Positions 1 to 6,345 of a DNA stretch of 24,920 nucleotides are shown one piece after another. The stretch covers positions 1 through 24,920 of the forward strand of contig CALCXK010000111.1 of the NCBI GenBank assembly GCA_937905835.1. The letters run 5' to 3'. This DNA is from an uncultured Ilumatobacter sp. (GTDB lineage: Bacteria > Actinomycetota > Acidimicrobiia > Acidimicrobiales > Ilumatobacteraceae). Numbering within the stretch: the first letter of the stretch is position 1; every line of letters begins with the position of its first letter. The translations under genes and the position numbers were made by a program. The notes under the pieces were generated by a model, which had not been told where the DNA came from, made no database searches, and saw nothing but the letters and a program-made list of their open reading frames with translations.

Positions 1-15
1 GGATACGGTCGAGAC

Positions 16-729
16 GTGCTTGACCCGACCGGTAGAACAATCATGATCAGCGGAGCAAATCGAGGTCTGGGTAACGCCATTGCACGACGGCTCCACAACG
101 ACGGATACAACGTCAGCGTCGGCGGCCGCGACCTCGATGCGTTGCGCCATTCGATGGACGGATGCGACGACGACCGGGTGCTGTGCCAGCGCTACGACGC
201 AACGCAACCGGGGACGAACGCCGAGTGGCTCAAGGCAACGATCGAACGGTTCGGGTCGCTGTCCGGCCTCGTCAACAATGCGGGGATCATCGACACCGCA
301 GGCCTCGAAGCTCTCACCGAAGACGGGCTCGATGCGTTGTGGGCGGTCAACGTCAAAGCGCCATTTCGAATGATTCAACTCGCGCTCCCCCACCTGCGAA
401 CCGATGGCAGCGGGCGCGTCGTCAACATCGCCTCCTTGTCTGGCGTTCGGGTGATGGGAACATTCGCGCCCGGTTACGCCATGTCGAAGCACGCAGTGCT
501 CGCGCTGTCGGAGGCGACGAAGCAGGCGGGTTGGGCTGATGGCATCCGCGTCACGTCGGTCTGCCCTGGATTCATTGCTACCGATATGACGAGCGACTTT
601 GGTGAAAACCCGGCCACGATGATCGACGCATCCGACCTTGCCGAACTGATCTCGACGACCATCTCGCTGCCGAATACCGCATCAGTCGCGCAACTCAACG
701 TTGCGTGTCGCCTCGAACCCCACTTCTGA
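16..729 (+). CDS. Short-chain dehydrogenase/reductase (SDR), 5' end uncertain
   Basis: This is a classical SDR oxidoreductase of about 237 residues. It should reduce a carbonyl or oxidise an alcohol with NAD(P)H in the cytoplasm; the substrate cannot be read from sequence. Counting from the GTG at 16, the Rossmann glycine motif GANRGLG is at residues 13-19, NNAG at 87-90, the catalytic Ser near 140 (NIAS), and the catalytic pair YAMSK at Tyr154/Lys158. The C-terminal PGFIATDM segment is also typical. The reading frame stays open to the window's left edge, so the true start may lie outside; ATG at 43 is too close to the glycine motif to be favoured. The Asp/Glu-free end of the second beta strand (VGGRD) suggests NADP preference, which is an inference. 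No partner gene is visible. Confidence 0.9.
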   Translation: MLDPTGRTIMISGANRGLGNAIARRLHNDGYNVSVGGRDLDALRHSMDGCDDDRVLCQRYDATQPGTNAEWLKATIERFGSLSGLVNNAGIIDTAGLEALTEDGLDALWAVNVKAPFRMIQLALPHLRTDGSGRVVNIASLSGVRVMGTFAPGYAMSKHAVLALSEATKQAGWADGIRVTSVCPGFIATDMTSDFGENPATMIDASDLAELISTTISLPNTASVAQLNVACRLEPHF

Positions 730-1024
730 TCACCCTCACGGGAAACCAGAGATGCGCACGGACCTCCCCGACACGGCACAACGCTGTTCGAATCGTTCTG
801 TTTCGAGGAGCGGCTCTTGGGCTACGGACCGGAGTCTTGCCGATGCCACCGACTTTGGCGAATACCGCGTTGGGCGCAACATCAACGCCAACTACCCGCT
901 GGTCATCGCAGCTGCTTCTTCGAAGTGCCCCCTGCGATTCCTCGGATCTTCGGCCGCAGGCAGATCCACCTATCCCACGTGATCAGATGGCGCCAGAACG
1001 ACCGGCGAGGCCGTCAGCCAGTTG
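730..1024. other. Intergenic stretch with possible decayed coding remnant
   Basis: This is 295 bp between the SDR stop and the stop of the minus-strand UPF0126 gene. No intact gene is convincing. On the plus strand a protein-like segment (GTTLFESFCFEERLLGYG) runs in frame 1 from about 775. A second one (TDFGEYRVGRNINANYPL, continuing to a TGA at 980-982) runs in frame 2. Both use mainly G/C third positions, which suggests one old gene with a frame change near 835-850. I do not recognise the family. No terminator is seen. Confidence 0.3.
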
Positions 1025-1693
1025 CTACTCAGCCACAGACGGTGCACGCAACGGCATCGGTGCGCGCCACCCAAACTGCATGGCGGCAAGCCTGACCGCG
1101 AACACTGCGATGGCCACCCCAATCGCCACACCACCCGAGTACCAGCCGTTTCGCCACGCAACCACGACAGCTGTCGCTCCGAGGCCAGCGGGAATTGCAT
1201 ACAGCGTGCTCGATCGGTGGAAGAGGCTCGGCGGCTCGTTCGCCAGCACGTCGCGGATAATGCCACCGCCCGCCGCCGAGATCACACCGATCAGGATCGC
1301 ACCCACCAGGCTTGCCCCCAGCGTCGATGCTTTGATCGCTCCGGTCACGCAGAACAGGCCGAGGCCTGCAGCGTCGAAGATCAGCACTGCTCGGTTGAGG
1401 GTGCGGGTGATCATCCAGTGGCCGAGGAACACGACAGCCGCTGCAGCGAGCGCAACGACCAGGTACAGCACCTCACTGAATGCGGTCGGCGGTGTCGCAC
1501 CGAGCAAAAGGTCGCGGACCACACCGCCACCCAGCGCTGTGACCAGTGCAAGCGACGTGACGCCGACGAGTTCAAACCCTTTACGCACAGCGAGCAGACC
1601 GCCCGAAATCGCGAACGCGAAGACCCCAACGAGGTCGAGTGTCCTTTCGAGTGTCGGTTCGAGCCCGGTGGCCGATGCCTGAGCAAGGAGCAT
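1025..1693 (-). CDS. UPF0126 / TRIC-type membrane protein
   Basis: This is a polytopic inner-membrane protein of 222 residues from the UPF0126 (YicG/TRIC cation-channel-like) family. The sequence is a tandem duplication of a three-helix unit. Each half carries the family glycine motif: GGGVVRD at residues 55-61 and GGGIIRD at 142-148. Each is followed by a Pro-containing segment (GATPPTAF and ANEPPSLF). About seven hydrophobic helices can be traced. Bacterial relatives form potassium-conducting TRIC-like trimers, but others have been linked to amino-acid uptake, so the substrate is open. ATG at 1693 is chosen; GTG at 1696 would add one residue. The start overlaps the stop of the upstream YbaK-like gene (GTGATG), so the two genes are probably translationally coupled. 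Confidence 0.88.
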   Translation of the reverse strand: MLLAQASATGLEPTLERTLDLVGVFAFAISGGLLAVRKGFELVGVTSLALVTALGGGVVRDLLLGATPPTAFSEVLYLVVALAAAAVVFLGHWMITRTLNRAVLIFDAAGLGLFCVTGAIKASTLGASLVGAILIGVISAAGGGIIRDVLANEPPSLFHRSSTLYAIPAGLGATAVVVAWRNGWYSGGVAIGVAIAVFAVRLAAMQFGWRAPMPLRAPSVAE

Positions 1694-2238
1694 CACTCGG
1701 GACGCGCTTCCAGGATCGGCTTCGCCAGGTCTTCAACGACTTGGACGTTCGGGAGTGAGAGCAAGATCTCCGGCGAACCAACGAACTTGCAGGCTCGGCT
1801 TCCTCCGCCCAACACGATTTCGGAGAGTGCTGTCACTCTGCTATCGACCCACAGCGGCATGTATTCACTGAGCCCGAGCGGTGTCACGCCGCCAACCTTC
1901 ATTCCGCTCAGTTCTTCGGTCATCTCAGCCGGGGCGAACGAACACTTCTTCACACCGAGCTTCTTGCGGACGACTTTGTTGACGTCGAGCCGCGTGTTCG
2001 CCAGCACAACGCAGGCGACGTAAACAGGCGGGTCCGACTTGCCGATCACAATGAGGGTGTTCGCCGACTGGTCGAGGGTGTAACCGTAGGCCTCAACGAA
2101 TTGGGCGGTATCGGCCAGATGGGGATCGCAGTCGATAACCCGTGCATCGACGTCCGGCTTATCGGCGTTGAACCGCGCGACGATCTGTCGCACTCGTTGC
2201 TCGGTCGCGTCCGGCGTTTCGCTTGCTGTTGCATCCAC
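1693..2238 (-). CDS. YbaK/EbsC-type aminoacyl-tRNA deacylase-like protein
   Basis: This protein of 181 residues has the YbaK/ProX/EbsC fold. Relatives hydrolyse mischarged tRNAs such as Cys-tRNA(Pro) as free-standing editing domains in the cytoplasm. Supporting segments are the central strand with VYVACVVLANTRLDV, a Lys-rich stretch (KVVRKKLGVKK), and the family signature KVGGVTPLG in the last third, followed by the WVDSRV and GGGSRACK elements typical of the actinobacterial branch. The start is GTG at 2238, giving MDATAS; the spacing to the divergent oxidoreductase at 2283 leaves about 44 bp for both promoters. It overlaps the following UPF0126 gene at its stop codon. The exact tRNA specificity cannot be inferred. 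Confidence 0.87.
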   Translation of the reverse strand: MDATASETPDATEQRVRQIVARFNADKPDVDARVIDCDPHLADTAQFVEAYGYTLDQSANTLIVIGKSDPPVYVACVVLANTRLDVNKVVRKKLGVKKCSFAPAEMTEELSGMKVGGVTPLGLSEYMPLWVDSRVTALSEIVLGGGSRACKFVGSPEILLSLPNVQVVEDLAKPILEARPE

Positions 2239-2282
2239 GGCCCCAAAGCGTAGGTGCCTGCGGCGTCGGTAGCGTCCCCTCT

Positions 2283-2651
2283 ATGAATCAGTTGCGTATG
2301 GACCAGTTGCGCGAGGCCCAGGCCAAGGTTTCACAAACGGCGTTCCGCACGTTGAACAGTGTTGTCCGGCCCGCCGTGCTGGCCGGTGCTGGAAATCCAC
2401 TGCCAATCGGTGGCGGCGCTGTCGTACTCGAAGTGACCGGCCGAGTGTCGGGCGAGCCACGCCAGGTGCCGTTGCTTGCAGCACGCGTCGGCAAACAGGT
2501 CGTCGTCAGCACGGTGCGTAGCGATTCGCAGTGGCTCAAGAACGCCGAGGCTGACCCCCAGGTGGTCGTCCACCTGTGCGGCAAACGCCGCTCCGGCACC
2601 GCGACGGTCAACCGCGGCCCGCTCAACACCGTGACCATCACGCTCGACTGA
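2283..2651 (+). CDS. Deazaflavin (F420)-type nitroreductase/quinone reductase family protein
   Basis: This is a small split-barrel protein of 122 residues resembling the DDN/Rv3547 family of F420H2-dependent quinone or nitro reductases, which are common in actinobacteria. The visible signatures are the RVSGEPRQVPLL segment (family: tGrkSGrpRtvPL), followed by VVVSTVRSDSQWLKNAEADPQV (family: vvvas.gG....p.W..Nl.a.P.v). The usual two glycines after the VVxS strand are replaced by VRSD, so cofactor contacts may differ. ATG at 2283 is chosen because the frame upstream of it lacks family similarity; ATG at 2298 is the alternative. It diverges from the YbaK-like gene. The intergenic segment after it is rich in hairpins. 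Confidence 0.8.
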   Translation: MNQLRMDQLREAQAKVSQTAFRTLNSVVRPAVLAGAGNPLPIGGGAVVLEVTGRVSGEPRQVPLLAARVGKQVVVSTVRSDSQWLKNAEADPQVVVHLCGKRRSGTATVNRGPLNTVTITLD

Positions 2652-2801
2652 GCCCGTGCTGCGCAGCGATGCTCACTCGTGGGCCCTCGAGCGAAGCAAT
2701 CTCGGCCCCGGGCGAAGGGCGCACAGATGCTGGCGGAGCCAGCAGGCGACGTAGTCGCCATTGATCCGCGAAGCCGATCATCTCTGTGACACCTCATCTC
2801 T
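2652..2801. repeat. Hairpin-rich intergenic segment
   Basis: This is 150 bp without a gene. It contains the perfect palindrome GCTGCGCAGC (2658-2667), then two adjacent perfect hairpins with three-base loops: TGCTGGC-GGA-GCCAGCA (2728-2744) and GGCGAC-GTA-GTCGCC (2745-2759). There is no U-tract, so it is not a classic intrinsic terminator. Between them, GAGCGAAGCAATCTCGGCC resembles a segment near 23273-23293. Confidence 0.6.
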
Positions 2802-4313
2802 ATGGTGGAACACATGGGAATGGCCGAGGCGATCAAACGAGTGGAACGGGTCAACAACCTGCGGGTCAACGCCTCCGCCACAATGCTCGAACTGCAGGCC
2901 GGCTTAGCTGACGTTCGTGTGTTGCGGTCATTTTTCGACGCGGCCGAGGCCGACCTCGCACGACGCATCGCCGCCGGCTCCTCGTTTCCGGAGAAAGATG
3001 TCGCCGAGGCAGCCCGGGGCACTTTGAACGATGCTGGCCGAACCCTCGAGCGAACTCGAACGCTCGACGCTGCACCCGAGATGGCAGCAGCGCTCGATGC
3101 TGGTCACATCAGCGGGAGCCACGTCGATGCGTTAAGCCGTGCGGCAAAACATCTCGACGACAAGCAGTCCGCTCGCCTGTTCGACAAGGTCGCCGGCCTC
3201 GTCGATCTCGCAGCAGTTGCCACCGTGCCCGACTTCGGCAAGCGTCTCCGCAACGAGGTGTCACGAATCCTCGCCGACGACGGCGTGGCCCGGCTCGAGC
3301 GGCAGCGTCGATTCACTGCGGTGTCCACCTGGGTCGACGACGAGGGCATGTGGCGCTTGAACGGCAAGTTCGACCCCGTCACCGGCGTGCGGCTCGCCGC
3401 TCAGCTCGAGTCGACGGTCGAGGCCCTCTTCGCAGAAGCGGAGCCGACGACGTGCCCCTCCGATCCCATCGAAAAACAGAAGTACCTCCGAGCCATGGCG
3501 CTCAGCCGACTGATCGAAAGCGGCGGCACGCTCAGCCACGGATCTGCATCTAGTAGCACCTCGATGGGGTCGGTTCGGCCACAGCGCTCTGGTGCGTCGC
3601 GACCACGATCCGGCCGACCCGAGTTCGTCGTGGTCATCGACGTGTCGATGGATCGATCGACGCGTGGAGACCACTCGACCATGCCGCGCACCAACGACCA
3701 CTCGGCCCACGCTGGCAAACCCAGCACCGAAGAACCCATTCGCGGCGCACCGATCACCAGCACACCGATCACCAGCACACCGATCACCAGCACACCGATC
3801 ACCAGCACACCGATCGCCGACGCACCGACCGCAAGGCGTATCACCAGCACCGAGCCGCGCTCGACGGGCCCGCCCTGCGTCACCTGGCCAATTCCAGTCG
3901 AAGTGCCCAGCGATGTGCTCGCCGACCTACTCGGCGACGACCTCGAGTCCGAAGTTTCAACGGTGGTGATCGCCGATGGCCTCGTGCTTCATGCTCCCGG
4001 GCAACTCAATCTCGGCCGGGCCACTCGGTTGGCCAATCGAGCTCAACGACGAGCACTTCGAGGCCTGTACGCGACCTGCGCAATTCCTGGATGTCGCTCA
4101 AGCTACGAGCGTTGTCAATTGCACCACATCACGTGGTGGCGGCACGGCGGGCGAACCGATCTGGGCAACTTAGTACCAGTGTGCTCGCACCATCACCACA
4201 AGATTCACGACGAGGGCTGGGTCATCGAGCTTGGGCTCAGACGTGCGCTGGCGCTCCGACTTCCTGATGGCCACATCATGACAACTGGCCCGCCGAGGCG
4301 CTCCGCCGCCTGA
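2802..4313 (+). CDS. DUF222 (13E12-type) HNH endonuclease-like protein
   Basis: This is a 503-residue member of the actinobacterial 13E12/DUF222 family, which is often multicopy and of unsettled function. An N-terminal alpha-helical DUF222 region spans roughly residues 20-250 (for example the LARRIAAGSSFPEKDV and GKFDPVTG segments). A low-complexity Pro/Thr/Ser-rich linker follows at about 255-360 and includes four ITSTP units. A C-terminal HNH nuclease domain lies at about 421-473. It has paired zinc cysteines (CAIPGC), the HHITWW core, the NLVPVC segment and a run of four His before KIHDEGW. The HNH core looks intact, so nuclease activity is plausible. The start could be ATG 2802, 2814 or 2823; GGTGGA lies 4 bases ahead of 2814. 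No restriction partner is nearby. Confidence 0.88.
   Translation: MVEHMGMAEAIKRVERVNNLRVNASATMLELQAGLADVRVLRSFFDAAEADLARRIAAGSSFPEKDVAEAARGTLNDAGRTLERTRTLDAAPEMAAALDAGHISGSHVDALSRAAKHLDDKQSARLFDKVAGLVDLAAVATVPDFGKRLRNEVSRILADDGVARLERQRRFTAVSTWVDDEGMWRLNGKFDPVTGVRLAAQLESTVEALFAEAEPTTCPSDPIEKQKYLRAMALSRLIESGGTLSHGSASSSTSMGSVRPQRSGASRPRSGRPEFVVVIDVSMDRSTRGDHSTMPRTNDHSAHAGKPSTEEPIRGAPITSTPITSTPITSTPITSTPIADAPTARRITSTEPRSTGPPCVTWPIPVEVPSDVLADLLGDDLESEVSTVVIADGLVLHAPGQLNLGRATRLANRAQRRALRGLYATCAIPGCRSSYERCQLHHITWWRHGGRTDLGNLVPVCSHHHHKIHDEGWVIELGLRRALALRLPDGHIMTTGPPRRSAA
3751..3810 (+). repeat. 15 bp in-frame tandem repeat (four copies)
   Basis: The unit CGATCACCAGCACAC occurs four times without mismatch and is followed by a partial fifth copy (CGATCG). 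It lies inside the DUF222/HNH gene and encodes repeated ITSTP pentapeptides in the linker before the HNH domain. The unit is a multiple of three, so changes in copy number keep the frame. Confidence 0.95.
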
Positions 4314-4393
4314 TCCGGGGCCGCAGTGGGCGATCAAGATCGGTTGCACCAGAACGAAAGGTTCACTGCCACCACTACTACCACTGCCGGTCA

Positions 4394-4840
4394 TCAGATT
4401 TCAGGCGTGACAGGAAGACAATCGTTCGCGCATCCGGTGGCTGAATTGGCGAAGCCTGGCGCAGCTGATCGATGAAGCACAGCACCGGTCGGCGTAAAAC
4501 GGATCAACTGCTTGCCGTCCGGGACGTTGATGTCCAAGTGTCCTGCACCGTCATCAGCAGCACCAGCGGTGCCATCGACAATCAGGCTGTAGCCGTCGTG
4601 ATCAAGCGGCGGGTAGCACAGCGTGACCGTGGCGCCAGCCACAGCATGACGCGCCGTGCCACTACTGACCGACAGCAGAATCACCGGACCAGAACCGGAT
4701 CCAGAGCCAGCCGGATCTGACCACTGCGGCGAGAGGGAAACGAGATGTGGCGTTGCGTCGGACCGCACCGTCAACAAGTACGCCCACGTGTACTCGCCGG
4801 TCTTGGAACGGAGGTCAGCCAACTCGACGGGAATACTCAT
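4394..4840 (-). CDS. Pyridoxamine 5'-phosphate oxidase-like split-barrel protein
   Basis: This 148-residue protein has the FMN/F420-binding split-barrel (PNPOx-like) fold. The order of elements fits: an N-terminal strand with YLLTVRSDATPHLVSLSP (family: atl.T.r.dG.ph.v.v.), a second strand PVILLSVSSGTARHAV (the cofactor-phosphate contact region, often s..s.ka.nl), then VTLCYPPLDHDGYSLIVDGTA and a C-terminal strand VLHRSA. Substrate and cofactor cannot be fixed. A GSGSGSG run inside the barrel (about residues 66-72) looks like a loop expansion. The start is ATG 4840. The gene is convergent with the DUF222 gene and divergent from the peroxiredoxin; about 313 bp separate it from the latter. Confidence 0.78.
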   Translation of the reverse strand: MSIPVELADLRSKTGEYTWAYLLTVRSDATPHLVSLSPQWSDPAGSGSGSGPVILLSVSSGTARHAVAGATVTLCYPPLDHDGYSLIVDGTAGAADDGAGHLDINVPDGKQLIRFTPTGAVLHRSAAPGFANSATGCANDCLPVTPEI

Positions 4841-5153
4841 GACCGCACACTACGACGCCCGGTTTTGCGCTGGGGCACAGACAGCTCAACACCATTGGCA
4901 GCAATCATCGAACTCCATCGACCACAGCTGAAAACGCAGTGCGTCGATACTCGATCAGCCTCTATTGACGGCCGGAAACGTTCATCGGCCATTACTTGAT
5001 AACTCCGACCTGATTTGTCGGGATTAGTCAAGATGAGTCGGTAACGTGCAGTTCACGAGTCCACGCAACCGCCCGGGCTCGCCCATATCAACGACTCCCC
5101 CGGTCACTGCAGGCACCTGCGCCTGACCGCGTTCCCACGAAAGCGAGCTCATC
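4841..5153. other. Divergent intergenic region ahead of the peroxiredoxin gene
   Basis: This is 313 bp without a gene, between the divergent split-barrel gene and the peroxiredoxin gene. It holds a long imperfect dyad (listed separately) and a leader of about 120 bp before the peroxiredoxin start. The leader includes a short GCAGG-CA-CCTGC hairpin near 5107-5118. Nothing else is recognised. Confidence 0.6.
4995..5032 (+). promoter_or_regulatory. Extended dyad, candidate operator for peroxiredoxin
   Basis: The inner arms AACTCCGAC (5001-5009) and GTCGGGATT (5017-5025) match as an inverted repeat at 7 of 9 positions around a 7 bp centre. The outer arms CTTGA (4995-4999) and TCAAG (5028-5032) continue the symmetry with a one-base bulge. 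The AT-rich composition contrasts with its GC-rich surroundings. It lies about 120 bp before the peroxiredoxin ATG. A dimeric redox-sensing regulator (Rrf2-like or other) is a possible ligand; this is inference. Confidence 0.5.
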
Positions 5154-5789
5154 ATGGCCGTCCGTCTCGGCGACATCGCCCCCGACTTCACCGCCCCCAC
5201 CACCCAGGGCGAGATCAACTTCCACGAGTGGCTCGGCGACTCGTGGGGCGTGCTGTTCAGCCACCCCAAAGACTTCACGCCGGTCTGCACGACCGAGCTC
5301 GGCACTGTCGCATCACTCAAGCCCGAGTTCGACAAGCGCAACACGAAGGTCATCGGCCTATCGGTTGACCCGGTCGAGAGCCACATCGAGTGGGAAAAGG
5401 ACATCGAAGAGGTCGTCGGCACTGCCGTCAACTTCCCGATGATCGGCGACTCCGACCGCAGCGTTGCTGACGCCTACGACATGATCCACGAGAACGCCAA
5501 CGACACGCTCACTGTGCGTTCGGTGTTTATCATCGGCCCCGACAAAAAGGTCAAGCTCACCTTGACCTACCCGGCCTCGACCGGCCGCAACTTCAACGAG
5601 ATCCTGCGCGTCATCGACAGCTTGCAGCTCACTGCCGACCATAAGGTCGCCACACCGGCCAACTGGAACGATGGCGACGACGTGATCATCGTCCCCGGCG
5701 TCTCCGATGAAGAAGCGAAGACCCTGTTCCCCAACGGCTGGGATCCGGTCAAGCCGTACCTCCGAGTCACCAAGCAGCCGAACCGCTAG
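5154..5789 (+). CDS. 1-Cys peroxiredoxin (Prx6 type)
   Basis: This is a thiol peroxidase of 211 residues that reduces hydrogen peroxide and organic hydroperoxides in the cytoplasm. The catalytic motif PKDFTPVC gives Pro38, Thr42 and the peroxidatic Cys45, and Arg122 (TVRSVFIIGP) completes the active site. Cys45 is the only cysteine in the protein, so it cannot form the intramolecular resolving disulfide and must be a 1-Cys enzyme that relies on an external reductant. The length and the C-terminal extension (ATPANWNDGDDVIIVPGVSDEEA onward, the dimerisation arm of Prx6) agree. The start is ATG 5154, preceded by a weak purine-rich tract. A long dyad lies upstream and may control it. The gene is convergent with the NadR-like gene. 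Confidence 0.95.
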   Translation: MAVRLGDIAPDFTAPTTQGEINFHEWLGDSWGVLFSHPKDFTPVCTTELGTVASLKPEFDKRNTKVIGLSVDPVESHIEWEKDIEEVVGTAVNFPMIGDSDRSVADAYDMIHENANDTLTVRSVFIIGPDKKVKLTLTYPASTGRNFNEILRVIDSLQLTADHKVATPANWNDGDDVIIVPGVSDEEAKTLFPNGWDPVKPYLRVTKQPNR

Positions 5790-5823
5790 ACAACGCCACT
5801 TCGAAAGACGCACACCTCGGATG

Positions 5824-6342
5824 TCATCCGGCGGGTTGTGTTTTTTCGTGGTCCAGCCAGTTCGCCTCGACCCACGCCCTCACGACGGGTGCCAGACAGT
5901 GGAGATGATCCCTCGGCGACTCGCGGATCTGTGTGGCGCTGATCGGGACAGTGACCCGATCAGCGTCGACGACGACCGACACGGCATCGAAGCGCCGGGC
6001 GATTTCACCCACGTAGTCATCCGACGAGAACACCGCATGCGGCCCAATCTCGTGCGGCCAGTGGTCGCGAAAGGTCGCCATCCACTTCGCCCACAGGTCC
6101 TCGTCGTCGAAGTCGGTTCCCAGCTGGTGGCGAAGTTCGACCACGGTGACATGCGGATGCAGATCACCCAGCCATTCCGCCCTGAGCGGGCCGGGAGCCG
6201 TATCCCGCTCGGTCGAACTGTTGACAAACACCACGAGTTGCTCACAACGTTGCGCCGCAACGTCGATCATGAACGAGTGACCGAGATGCGGCGGATCGAA
6301 GCGGCCCACGATCAGGCCGGTGCTAAAGTGCTGCTCCCCCAT
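5824..6342 (-). CDS. NadR/NadM-like nucleotidyltransferase (probable NMN adenylyltransferase)
   Basis: This is a 172-residue nucleotidyltransferase of the HIGH superfamily. The ATP-binding motif is GRFDPPHLGH (residues 13-22, His19 and His22) and the second signature is ISATQIR (134-140). Between them SSDDYV (106-111) matches the position of the NMN-contacting SSEPYG-like segment of NadR. The segment after ISATQIR (ESPRDHLHCLAPVVRAWV) also resembles the NadR C-terminal part. This suggests conversion of NMN plus ATP to NAD, although relatives with other pyridine or cytidylyl substrates exist. There is no ribosyl-nicotinamide kinase domain. The gene begins 3 bases after the stop of the large cyclase regulator, so the two are probably cotranscribed. 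Confidence 0.8.
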   Translation of the reverse strand: MGEQHFSTGLIVGRFDPPHLGHSFMIDVAAQRCEQLVVFVNSSTERDTAPGPLRAEWLGDLHPHVTVVELRHQLGTDFDDEDLWAKWMATFRDHWPHEIGPHAVFSSDDYVGEIARRFDAVSVVVDADRVTVPISATQIRESPRDHLHCLAPVVRAWVEANWLDHEKTQPAG

Positions 6343-6345
6343 CGG

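Noticed and set aside
786..794. GTTCGAATC resembling a tRNA T-loop
   Set aside because: The flanking bases do not form a 5 bp T-stem, and no acceptor or anticodon arms are found nearby.
705..2023. Long plus-strand reading frames overlapping the UPF0126 and YbaK-like genes
   Set aside because: They are antisense shadows: the composition is Arg/Pro/Ser-rich with no recognisable motif, while the minus strand encodes proteins with clear family signatures.
2802..4313. HNH protein as part of a restriction or defence island
   Set aside because: There is no methyltransferase, helicase or toxin partner next to it. The 13E12/DUF222 family is common and dispersed in actinobacterial chromosomes.
5818..5846. 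Hairpin CGGAT-GTC-ATCCG followed by TTTTTT as a peroxiredoxin terminator
   Set aside because: The stem is only 5 bp and the T-run lies 10 bases beyond it, inside the codons of the convergent nucleotidyltransferase.
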